DNA from: Pseudomonadota bacterium
GTDB taxonomy: Bacteria; Pseudomonadota; Gammaproteobacteria; Burkholderiales; Burkholderiaceae_C
Length of the DNA stretch: 64,000 nucleotides
NCBI GenBank assembly: GCA_020161775.1
Contig: JAIUOW010000015.1
Location: forward strand, 1 to 64,000
Direction: 5' to 3'
Position numbers and translations under genes: made by a program. The notes beneath the pieces are model-generated. The model saw only the letters and a list, made by a program, of their open reading frames with translations, had not been told where the DNA came from and searched no databases. How positions within the stretch are numbered: the stretch's first letter is position 1; each line of letters begins with the position of its first letter. Of this stretch, positions 26,851 through 37,600 are shown in pieces.

Positions 26851-27891
26851 TTAAAGCGGGGGAGCCGCCCGCTGTCTGGCCAGGCGCTGAGCCCGGAAGT
26901 GCGCGAGCGAACCGTCGAAGTCGTCCTCGGCAGGCAGTGCGCCGCGCGAGGCGGCTGAACTGGTGCGAGACGGCAGGCCAGCAGCGCGCTCGAGGCGGCT
27001 GGTGTCCTTCTTCGTGGGTTCGCCGGCCTTGCCGGTGGTTTCAGCGCCGGCGCCAGCGGCCGACTCGGTTTTGGTTACCGCGATAGAAGGTTTTCCAGCG
27101 CGGCGCAGGTCGGCGTCGTAGCTGTCGAGCACAGCCTTGGCGTCCAGTGCGGATTGGCCTTTGTGGAAGGCGAATTGCAGGGCGCTCGATTGCTTGCTGA
27201 TCCAGCTCTTGAAGTCGTCGGTCTTGACTACCGCCTTGACGGTGTCCATCGGATACACGGCCAGCAGGGCTTCACTCGCGGCTTGTTCAGCGGCGGCTTG
27301 CTCCTGGGTGATCCGGTCCTGTCGCTCGTCAGCCAGCGGCTTCAGGGGCTCGACAACCTCCTGGGCGGCGGCTTTGGCGGTCGAATGGACCTTGCCTTCA
27401 ACTTCGGTGAGCGCATCCCCGACAACCTTCAGGATGCGCGTGAGTTCGGGAAATTCCTTCACCTGCTCGGCCAGGTCTGCGAAACGGTCCTTTGCTTCTT
27501 CAGCGGTCTTCGGGGGCGTTTTTGCCTCCTGCAACTGCAGCTGAAGGTCGGCTTTCTCACGTTCCAGGCGCGCGGCTTTTTGGTTCAGGGCGTTGACCCG
27601 GCCAATCTCGCTCGTCACACGGTGAAGTTCGGCCTGGGCTTTTGCCAGCCGTTGCTCCGGGGTTTCCTCGGCGGCCTTGTCGGCGGCAGGGGTGGCCTCG
27701 GGCTTCTTGTCGTCGGCGGTGACCGTCTTGTCCTTCGTCGTAGCGGCGTCAGCTGCGGCCGGTGCGGCGGCAGATTGGGTCGCGTCAGAGGTGGCTGCTG
27801 TGGCGGGGTCTTCAGCGCGGGCGCTGCGGATCTCGCTCAGGGCGGCTGCCATCTGGTCTTCGTCGGTCAGGTTCTCCGTAGAGGTGGTCAT
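26851..27891 (-). CDS. Capsid scaffolding protein
   Basis: 346 residues, Ala/Glu/Lys-rich: a low-complexity N-terminal 80, a coiled-coil middle ('LHRVTSEIGRVNALNQKAAR', residues 90-145), more helix, and a basic tail. Directly upstream of the capsid gene, as scaffold genes are in N4-gp56-type phages. The ATG at 27891 was chosen by the Thr-rich 'MTTSTENLTDEDQ' start; the preceding leader contains a repeated palindrome and a GAAGGT/ACCTTC hairpin. Confidence 0.78.
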   Translation of the reverse strand: MTTSTENLTDEDQMAAALSEIRSARAEDPATAATSDATQSAAAPAAADAATTKDKTVTADDKKPEATPAADKAAEETPEQRLAKAQAELHRVTSEIGRVNALNQKAARLEREKADLQLQLQEAKTPPKTAEEAKDRFADLAEQVKEFPELTRILKVVGDALTEVEGKVHSTAKAAAQEVVEPLKPLADERQDRITQEQAAAEQAASEALLAVYPMDTVKAVVKTDDFKSWISKQSSALQFAFHKGQSALDAKAVLDSYDADLRRAGKPSIAVTKTESAAGAGAETTGKAGEPTKKDTSRLERAAGLPSRTSSAASRGALPAEDDFDGSLAHFRAQRLARQRAAPPL

Positions 27892-27980
27892 CAGGTGTAC
27901 GGCATGCGCTTTTGGCGCAGAGGCGGAGCCGGCAACATTGCCTAGAACCGAAGGTAAAAACCTTCCCCTCTTGCGCCACG

Positions 27981-27996
27981 CGTGGCATATATGCCG
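27981..27996. promoter_or_regulatory. 16-bp repeated palindrome, copy 1 (before scaffold gene)
   Basis: CGTGGCATATATGCCG, with a perfect 12-bp core GGCATATATGCC. An identical 16-mer lies at 46284-46299 before the portal gene. Copy 1 sits 90 bases upstream of the scaffold start and 65 bases upstream of the opposing lipoprotein gene. No sigma70 -35 is evident at a proper distance; an operator or phage-specific promoter element is suspected. Confidence 0.6.
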
Positions 27997-28060
27997 TCGA
28001 GCTAGGCTCGGGGCCCGAACAGGCCCGCCCTTGTGGATGTGCCGCGTGTACACTGCGCCG

Positions 28061-28351
28061 ATGCGTGCTCTTGCCCTGGTGGTGGTGTTGCTGGCGGCCT
28101 GTGATGACAGGGCCGGAGATGCCGCGCGTCAGCAACTACGGGTTGAGCGGGACGCCAAGGCGCAGGCGTTTGCCGCGCAGCCGCCCGCCATTCTTCGGCA
28201 TGACCTTGATGGCGGTCAGTTGCTGGTGCTGGACATCCCGCTGGCACGGGACGGAATCAAGGAGCGGCAGACCTGCTTCGTGTGGCGCGATACGACGCTC
28301 AAGTCAGCCGCCTTCACTTGCCCCACGCGAGAGGTCTATCTGGGGCAGTAG
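28061..28351 (+). CDS. Phage-encoded lipoprotein (moron)
   Basis: 96 residues with a classic lipoprotein signal: MRALALVVVLLAACDD, lipobox L-A-A-C, with Asp at +2, which in enterobacteria favours retention in the inner membrane. The mature part has two more cysteines ('RQTCFVWRDTTLKSAAFTC') that could form a disulfide. It is encoded against the direction of all neighbouring late genes and followed by its own terminator, the hallmark of a lysogenic-conversion 'moron'. A role in superinfection exclusion or surface alteration is an inference. Confidence 0.75.
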   Translation: MRALALVVVLLAACDDRAGDAARQQLRVERDAKAQAFAAQPPAILRHDLDGGQLLVLDIPLARDGIKERQTCFVWRDTTLKSAAFTCPTREVYLGQ

Positions 28352-28379
28352 GGCGCGGCCTGGTCGGTGGCACAATGGC

Positions 28380-28500
28380 CTTGCTGAGCGTCGCGCGCCT
28401 ACAGTGGTAGTTCAAAGCACCAGAATGCCGGCGATTCGCCGGAGGCTAGGGGTACGGGTCGAAGTCCCTCCACCTCCCTGATGAGGGGTAAAGCGCGCGA
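28380..28500 (+). other. Structured, tRNA-like non-coding segment
   Basis: Downstream of the lipoprotein gene lie a D-arm-like stretch (CAGTGGTAGTTCAAAGCACC), a hairpin CCGGC-GATTC-GCCGG, and a T-arm-like GGGTCGAAGTCCC enclosed by GGAGG...CCTCC. No complete cloverleaf can be built (no matching 5' acceptor), so it is not called a tRNA. It may be a degenerate tRNA or a small structured RNA. Confidence 0.3.
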
Positions 28501-28574
28501 ACGGACCACAGTGCCGGCGAAGACCTCGAACGCCTCCAATGGGTGCACACTGGCGGGGCACATGCAGACGGCGG

Positions 28575-28606
28575 AAGCGGCTCCTTCGGGAGCCGTTTCT
28601 CTTTCA
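28575..28606 (+). terminator. Terminator of the rightward lipoprotein unit
   Basis: AAGCGGCTCC, tetraloop TTCG, GGAGCCGTTT, then CTCTTTC on the + strand. A ten-pair stem with one G-T pair and a T-rich tail. It overlaps the stop codon of the giant leftward gene (28604), so the hairpin may also affect that transcript. Confidence 0.72.
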
Positions 28607-31600
28607 GTCGATCGCGTTGCCGTCAACGTCCTTGCCGTCGCGCAGGCGGTCTTTCTTCTCCGCGGCCAGGTCCCGCTCAGCATCCAGCGCACGGTCGCTG
28701 ATGGCGCCATTCCTGTGCTGGCGTTGCAGGCTACGCACACGGGCGTCTATCTCGCGGATCAACCGCTGCTTCTGGCTTTCCTCGATGGCTTCGCTGCGGT
28801 CCAGGTCCATCGGACGGATCTTGATGCCGATGGTGTTGAGCGCCGCGCGGCCCGGCGTGACGGCCACGCCATCCTTGCCCACACCGGTGGAGTCACCGCC
28901 CAGCAGGTCTGGCACCCACGCTGGCAATTCCCCGCCGTTGGCGGTTGCAGCGGCCTGCATCATCCGCTCCCAGTGGTAGCTGCCTGCTGTGATGGCCGGG
29001 GTGAACTGCTTCCACATCCAGGCCCCGCGCTTGCTCGCGGCCTCGCCGTCGGTGTCGATGCCCTTGTCCACGATGTCGCGTCCAGTGAATGCGTCGCGGT
29101 TCAGGAACATCGCCCCAAAGGAAGTCAGCAGCGGATTGTTCGGGGTCATCCACTGCAAGAATGGCATCCCGCCGGCATTGGCATTGACATCGAAAATGTC
29201 GCCGCCAGGGACCACGCGCGCCACATCGATGAAAGTCGGCAGGCCTGTGTCCTTGTCGTTTTGCAGGCGAATGGCGCGCGGCGTGCCCAGCGCGGTCTTG
29301 CCCTTCATCCACTCGGGCAGGTTCTTGCCTTCTTCCTTGGCCAGTGCGATAGCCTTCTCGCGGCGGGCTGGATCGGTGACGGATTGCCATACAGCCTTGA
29401 GCACGCCCTCGTCGTCGTCCTCGTCGCCAGATGCCAGCATCGCATAGGCCATCGCCTGCAGGCCCCAGAGCACAGCGGCCGGTGCTGCCAGGCGCGTGGG
29501 GTGCGTCAGGGCGGTTGACACGAAGGCCGGGACAAATTTGTACGTGTAGCTGAAAAACGGAATCGCCGCATCCCGAATCCAGCGCGCCGTCTTCGGCAGG
29601 TCGCTGTAGTCGAAAATGAAGCGCTGGGCATAGTCCACAGCGTCCTCGGCGTCCATGCCGCGGTTGGTGGCGTCTTTCCAGATCAGGTAGCGGTAGAACA
29701 GGTCTTCGGCTTTGTACGCTTTGTTCAGCGGGCTGCGCAGGCCCAGCATCATCACGCTGATGGTTGAGCGCCCCAGCTTGCGGCCGTAGCTCTCGGTCTT
29801 GACCACCAATTTGCGCAGTTCCTCGGGCAGCATGCCGCGCAGTTCCTCGTCGGAAACCGTGCCCAGAAACAGCCCGGCCTCACGCGCCTCCTTGACCTTC
29901 GGGGATCCAGTGGCGAAGTCGTACAGGGCCCCGATGTACTTGTGCTGTTCCCAGTAGCTGACCCCGGCGAAGTGCGCCATGGTCATGTTCGACACGACGT
30001 TGTTGAAGTGAGCGACAGGGTTGGCCACCGTCTTCCCTTCTTTCCAGACGGCCAGTGCATCCTTGTACGCCTTGAACACCTCGCTATCGACGCCGGTGGC
30101 GTTCTCCAACTGGCTGAAGTCGTCGCGGCTGATGTACCGGCCGGACAACTTGCCGTACCGCTTGGCACCGGAGCCCTCCCGTGTGCCGTCCGGGACGCGA
30201 TGGGTGTGCTGCTCGGTCTCGGTCTTGGAAGACAACTCCGGGTCGGCGGCCATGGCCTCGAACATCCGGCCCAGGGCGATGTCGCGCTGGGTCTCCATGT
30301 AGCCCAGGGTGAAGCGAAGCGCTGCATCGCGGATCTCGCCCATGTTGTCCCGCTCATCGCGGGTGAAGTCGCGCCAGACCTGCACACCGTCGCGCGCCTT
30401 GAGCTTGCGGCTCTTGACCAGGGCGGCTACGTCGGCGGCGGTCTTGACGGCGGGGTCGAGGTCGGCATCGCGGATTTCGTAGCCCAGGTCCAGCCAGTCC
30501 TGCACCTCGTTGGCGAAGGCGGTAGCGTACAGGCCGCGGCCTTTGAGGTGCTTGCCCTTGATACCCGTCAGGGCCGATGGTTTGCGGGTCAGCGTGCGCA
30601 CAGCCTTTTCCCAGGCGGCTTCTACCGTCTTGCCCAGGCTCTTGCCGTAGTAGCGCGGCAGGTACTTGCCATTCCAGCGCGCGGCGGATTCCGCGGTCAG
30701 CATGCCCAGGTCGATCAGTTCCTGCGTCTGTTCGGCCATGGCGGTGTTCATCACGGAGGCCATGCGCAGCACTTCGGCAGGCGGCGTGGTGCCGGCGGCG
30801 AGTTCCTGTTCGATCACGTCCGAGACCATGGCCCGCTCGTCCGGGTGCATTTCCTGCGCCGCCTTGGCGACTTCCACGGCCTTGTCCTGAGCGGCCTGGA
30901 CGGTCAGTTTCATGGCGCGCAACTGCTTGCGCATTGCAGGGGATGCGGTACGCAGGTAGGCGCGGGACAGGGCCTTGCCGACAATGCCGTCTGCCAGCCA
31001 GCGGTTCACGGCAGCGCCGGGGGCGAACTGGAGGCGCCCGGTCTCATCGAACCAGATGGAGCGGGCTGCGTTCTTGGCAGGAGTGGCGGTGGGTTGCGTC
31101 CGGCTGAACCTGATGTCGGGGTCCTTGGGGTCAAAGGTGCCACGGTTGCGCTCCCCACTGACATTTGCCACGCCCACCTTCTTTTCTGCACGTGCAATGC
31201 GGTCTTGCAGGTCCTGCTGCTGACGGCGTAGGCTTTCGCCAGCTATGTCTCCACCCCTCCAGCCGCGATCACCCAATCGGTTGCTCTGCCAGTTTTCCAC
31301 CAGCACCCGACGGCGCTCGTCACGCATCTGCCCTGGCTCAGCCTGCCGCACGCGGGCGTCCCCCATGTGGTACCAACTCTTGTCATCGGGGCCGGTGATT
31401 TCGGGACGGTCCAGTTTCTGCACCTCGGCACGATCAGCGTCAAAGGCTTCCAGCGCACTGGTTACTTCGGCTTGCTGCATCCGCAGGCGGGCCAGCGTCT
31501 TCACCGCCGATGCCGTCGCCTTCATTTCGGCCGGAGCCTTGTCGTAGCCCAACAACTTCGCAGCGGTTTCCAGCGACACGACTTGTCCATCAACCACGAA

Positions 31601-34600
31601 CTGGTGCACCACATCGCGGCCGGTCTCGGCGTTTGTCTCCGACTTGTCCCAATCTGAGATACGCGCCACGCGATCCTCGCCAGTGCGATCGACATACTCC
31701 ATGGGCTTCCACTGCCACGTGTAGGCGGTCAGCTTTTTGCCCGATGGGCCGGTGATCGGCGTGGCGAAAGTGATGGTGGCCTTCGGTCGGCTGCGGGATA
31801 CCGGAGCGCCAGACTCCACATGCACCTCGTCCTGCATCCCCGCCCGGCGCACGCCCGCCACCAGGTCGGTAATCTGCGCGTCGGTGAACTCTACCTTGAC
31901 GCCCATGGCCTTGGCGATCTTGCCCAGCGCATCGCGCAGGAACGCCAGCAGCTTGGCCCAGCCGTTGATGTCACCGGTTTGGCCTCGCCCGGCGCGGTCG
32001 GCCAGGATCTCCTCGATGGCCTCGTACCGGTCGACGGTGGGATGGGTGCGCATGAACGCATCGGCATTGAGGCGAACACTCGCGTTGCCTTCGTAAAGCA
32101 GGTCCAGCACGGGTTCGATGTCGGCGCCGAAGGTTTTGCGAAGGCCGCGGTGGAATGCCTCATGCAGGCCCACGAACATGGCTTCGTCGCGGCTGGCGAT
32201 GTTGCTGCGCACCAGGTAGGCGGTGTCTGTGGCGGGGTCGTACATGCCGCGCACACCCTGGGCGTCTTCGGACTTGATCTTCTTCTTGCCGGTGTCCGGC
32301 AGCTGCTCGATCGTGTCCGCCAGCACCAGCTTGCGCAGGCCGGCGGCCTTGAGGGCGTCAACAGCGGTTTGGGCGTCAGCCCGGCTCAGGCCAGCAGCTT
32401 GTCCAGCTTCTTCAGAGCGTCGTTGTTCGAGCTCCGCAGCGATGCGATCTCGGACGGATTGAGCCGGCTCATAGGCGGCAAGGTATCGAGCTTCGGACTC
32501 GGTGAGCGCGTCGAAGCCGTAGCCGGTTGCGGCTCGGAATTCGGTTTCGATGCTGCCATGTTTGGTCCGTAGTTTGGTGAGGGTTTCGCGCGAAGGCTGC
32601 ATTGTCGCGCTGTACTGCTTGCCAGTCAACGCAACAGCCCCCACCACCTGGCCGCCACCTTGGCGGATGTGGCTTGCCAGCGCCGTCAGGGTGCCGCCCT
32701 GGGTCAGCGTGTCGTCCACCAGCAGGTATTGCTGGCCGGCCACCACGGGGCCGTCGAACTCGGGCTGGCGGAACACGCGGTCCAGCCCCTGCAGTTTCGT
32801 ACGCTCGGCGCGCATGACCTGCACGATGCCGCCGTCCACAGTCAGGCCCAGCTGCTTGGCCAGCGCCGTGCCAGCGGCCTGCGGGATCATGTTGATGCCG
32901 CCGGACTCAATGCCAGCGACGGGAATCACGACAGGCTTGCGGCCGGCCAGCAGTTCCTTCGTGCGCGCGACAAGGCCCGGGGTCACGGTGGCTTTGGCCA
33001 GGCGTGCGGCGGCCTCCACGTCACCCGTCTTCGCTGCGGGATAGTCGGGGTGGCTGGTGGCAGAACCCAGCGTGCTGCCGATGACGACCGGCGGCATCGT
33101 GACCGGCGTGTCGTTGCGGCGGCTGAACATCACCACCTTGCCGTCATCACCCTCCTTGGTCTGGATGGTGGCAGCCAGCTTGTCGAATGCGGCATTGATG
33201 CTGGCGCGCTCGGTGCCGGTGGGGTACGGGTTGCCCTTGTAGTCACCACCAGCGAAGCGGTCTTCTTCAACACCGTGCACCAGGTAGTCGGAGCGCGCGC
33301 CCATTGCCGCCACCTTGTCGAACACCCAGCTTTCAAACGCTCGGGCGAACATTTCCGTGGGCCGGGTCCAGTAGCCGGTGGCTGACTTGCCCACCAGCTT
33401 CTGCGCTTCACCTGCGTACATCGACCGGCCCTTCGGATAGGTCTTGTCGTCAGGGTCTTTGCGCAGTTCTTCCAGGCCCTTCTGGCGGGCCTCAACACCG
33501 CGCTGGTAAGCGGCCTTCATCTGCGGGTCGGTTTCCTTGTCGGCCAGCGCCTGGTATCGCTCGATGGCCAGTTCCTCACTGCGCACCGCCTGGGCCTTGG
33601 TCTCCTGGCCGCTGAACAGGGCCGACATCAGGTTGTCGAACGCCTGGGCCATTTCCGGGCGCATGTTGTCCAGGCGCAGCTTCGACACGTTCACCCACTT
33701 GCCTTCGGCGTCCTTCTCCATGCGGTTCATGGGCGCGCCCCGGTACTGCTGCTCGTCATACCAGCCGGAAGCGCCGCGCGCCCTGGTGGTGTACGCGTCC
33801 TTCTGGTTCAGCTCGCCGAAGTAATGGTCCAGCGCGTGCGCCCATTCATGCGCCATGCTGCCGCCGCCGTTGATCTTGGTCATGTTGATGACCAACTTGC
33901 CCGGCTCGTAGTGGGCCGCGAACCGGCCGCCCCCGCGCGCGCCGAAGGCCATGCCCAGCGTGCCGTTCAAGCTCATCGCCTTCGGCGGCACGCCCATGAT
34001 CTCGGCCAGGTCCATGAGGCCGTCGTAGGCCATGTTGATGATGCGCTGGCGCTCGTCCTGCGCGGCCCAGTTGCCGAACTCCACGCCCCTGAAGCCAAAG
34101 TCCTTCACGAAGTCATCAGCTGTCACGTCCCGGTCAATACGCTTGGGGAGTTTCTCGCGCTCCAGCCGGTCAAGGTTGGGGCGTAGCGGCTCCGGCTTGT
34201 CGGCTGCGCCCTTTTTCAGGTCGCGCTCGTAGATGGTCTTGGCCGTGGCTTCGGCGTCTTCCTTGGTGGGCGCGTACCCGACGGCACGGCCGTCCTTGGT
34301 GCTGATGCGGAAGTACCCTGCGGCGATCTGCTCGGGCGTCAGCGGCGTGCCCAGCGAAGCGGATTCGCTGGTTACGACCTCAAGCCCGCGCGGCGTCAGG
34401 CCTCGGCCGGTCTGCGCGCGCACATACAGGCGCTTCTTCCAGGGCTCGCCCTTTGCCGGGAAACCGTCCTCCACCATCTTCTTGGCCTTGGACAGTTCGT
34501 TGTAGCCCAGTACGAACGGGTCGCTGCGGCCCTTGTACACGGAAAACAGCACCTCGCGGGCCTTGGTCTTCACGGTGTCGTCAGTGGAATACAGGCCAAT

Positions 34601-37600
34601 GTCGGCCTTGAGTTTGGCTCCGGCCTGCTTCACGTCCTCGGGGGTCTTTGCCTCGCTGTACGCCTTGCGTACGGCCTGCATCATGGTGACGTAGTTGCGG
34701 CGCCCGGCGGGGGTGTTCTTCTTCGGCTGCGCGGCGAGCTGGTCGTACACCGTCTTGACCATCGCGGCGGTGACGGGCTCAGCGGCTTCGGCCATGGCCT
34801 CGTAGTCCGGTTTCCAGACGTTGGCCTTGGTGGCCAGCTCGGCGCCTTCGGATTCGGACATCCCTTCCAGGTCTTCGAGGTCGAGCCCTCGCTCCCGCCA
34901 TCGGTCTTTGCGCGCGCCGCCGATCTTCTCGCCGGCATCCTCGATGGCCTTGGCCGGTGCTGCGGGCGCGGCGGCGGGCTCTGCGCCAAACAGGTCCGGC
35001 CCTTCCGGTGCAGCGCCTGGCTTGCGGCTGCGCTCCATCGACTTCTGGAAGTCGTCCACCGTCGGCCCACCGAACATATCCCCGGTGTTGTCCTTGCGCT
35101 GCTCTGGTGCCTGGGCCTGCAGCTGGAACCCGCTGGCTTCGCGCTGGATCTGCTCGCGCTGGTCGAGGTCTTCGGCTTGCTCGCGGCGGTCTTGCTGGGC
35201 GAGTACGTCCTGCTGGGTGGGGGCGGTCAGGCCTTCGTCGCCGCCTTCTTCTCGCTGCGCCGCACGATCTCGCGGTCGATCACCCGGCGGCGTACTTCCG
35301 GCGGCATCTTGGCCAGCTTGCGGCCCACTTTCACCAGTTCGGGGCTGTGCTTCGGTTTCATCAACATAGGCTCCAAAAATGCGGTCTGCATCCTCTTCCG
35401 TCATGGGCACGCCAGAACCGAAGACGTCAAGAATATTGTCGTCGTTCTCGTCCAGAAACTCCAGTTCGTCGTCGGTCAATTCCTGGATTTCTTCAGCCAC
35501 GTCCTGCACGTCCTCGCGCAGGGCGTCCTGGGCGGCCAGGCGGCGGGCTTCTTGCTCAGCCTCGGCAATTCGTTCCCAGCCATCCGGGGTGTACTGCGGG
35601 TTTGTCACGCTTTTTCGGATGAGGTCAAAGGCTTGGCTGTGGCTTGCACCTTCGGCCAGGTAGCCTTCTTGAATCAGCGCCTGGGTGGCCTGCTCTATGG
35701 TCAGCCCTTTGCCCTGCCCAGCGAACAAACTGCGGTTTCCCACTTTCGGGTTCACGTCAAACCCGGCCCCGGCCATCTCCTGCCGGCGCAGTCCACCCTC
35801 TGCCGCAATGAATGCGTGCGCAGGGATGGGCTCCCCCTTGGGGCTGGTCTGCGGGTTGCGCAGGCGCCTGGAGGCTGCTTCCTCGGCGGCCAGTTGTTTC
35901 TCGGTCTTGGGGGCCAGGGCAAATCCGCCGTCAACCCGCACTACGCGCATGGACGGCTGCAGCGCCCTTTGTGTGGCTGCGGCTGCGCGGGTCTTGAATG
36001 GCTTTCCGCCTTCGTTGATGGGCACGCTGTCGCGCCCGACAATGGCGGTGACGGCCTTGTCCACGACAGCGGCCACATCGCCCTTGGTGGCGGGCTGCTT
36101 GGCTTCGGGAACGATCGGGGCAACCACTTGGGCGGGGTCCATTTCGCCCACCGCCCCTGGATTGATAGCAGGCTGTGCATCGCTGGTGCGGCCTGCAGCA
36201 TCCTGCCGGGTGGCGCGGGGGGTGGCCGCCAAGGCTTGAACGATTCTGGCTTCCAGTTGGGCGGCGCTGCTTTGGGTTACTGCGGCTGGCTGGGCCGCCA
36301 GTGGTGCAGGATCACCAGCTGGTGCGCTGCCAGGTTGCCCGGCGCCCATGGCAGGTCCCACTGTTCCCTGTCCATTTCCAGCAGGAATGCTCGTGCTGGC
36401 GTCAGGATTCCCTGCTCCACCAGCGGCATCAAGTCCGGCGGGAATTCCAGCAGCGGCCTGTCCATTGGGGGCATTCTGAATAGGGGCTGGGGCATCAGGG
36501 TTGACTCCGAGGATGTTGGCTACCCGGTCGGCTGCACCTGAATTGCTGGAGGCATCGGGTGTTTCGGCGAGGGCTCGCGTGATGCTTGGCACCACAGGGA
36601 CGGTCGGCATGTCCTGCACGCGCGGGGCGATGGGCTGCGCGGTCAGGTTCGGGTTGAGGCTGGCGCCGATGGTGTCGGGCAGCGGGTTGAACCCAGCGCC
36701 ATTGAGCATGTCGGCCAGCGCGCGGGCCGCCTCGTCCTTCGGCTGCTTGGGGTTGGGGCCGCTGGCAGCGAGTGCAGCGCCAGGAACCGTGCCGACTGCG
36801 GTATCAACCACGTCCCGGCCCAGGCCTTCAAACCAGCTGGTTTTGCCATCGACGGCGCCGATCTGGGCATTGGCCACGGCGCCCGGAATGACGGTTTCCA
36901 ACTGCTCGGTGCCCAACTCGCCAGCGGCGCGGCCAGCGCGCGCGCGGGCGGTGCCAGCCACAGTTTGCCCGGTCAGGACGCCTTCCACGCCAACCCGGCC
37001 GGAGATGGCGCCTGCCACGGCACCGGCGACTTGGGCCGGCACGGCACGCATCGGCGCGAGAATGGCCACAGCTTCGGCATGGCTTGCCCCGGCTTGCGTG
37101 GTCAGGTGTTGGTAGGCGGCATCCTCAGCCCAGACGGTCGGGGGCAGTTCGCGCAGCTTGCGCGCCGTGCGCTCTGCCCCTTCCCCTGCCACAGATCCAG
37201 CGTTGACAGCGGCCAGCACAGCAGGCGATGCGCCACCGACGCCCAGCGCAATGGTCGGGATAAGGGAGCCAGCACCTTGCGCCAGCGTGTCCAAGCCGGC
37301 GGCTGGCAGGTCAAACAGGGACTGCCAGGCCGCACGGGCGCCGGCCAGTTCCCCCTGACTGCGTTGGGCCGTCAGGATGCGGGCCTCGCGTTTGATCTGC
37401 TGGTCGCGCAATTCGGGCGACATCAGGCGGCGGGCCCCGGCTTGGGCGGTTTCGATAAAACTGCTGACCGGGTTGGCGCCGGCGTTCACGTTGTCGGCGA
37501 CACCTTTGGCAAGGCCCATTGCCCCGGAATACAGACCCAGCGCTGTATCACCGGCGGCGCGCGGCAGGCTGCGGTCCTCGATCGGCATGGACGGCCTGAG

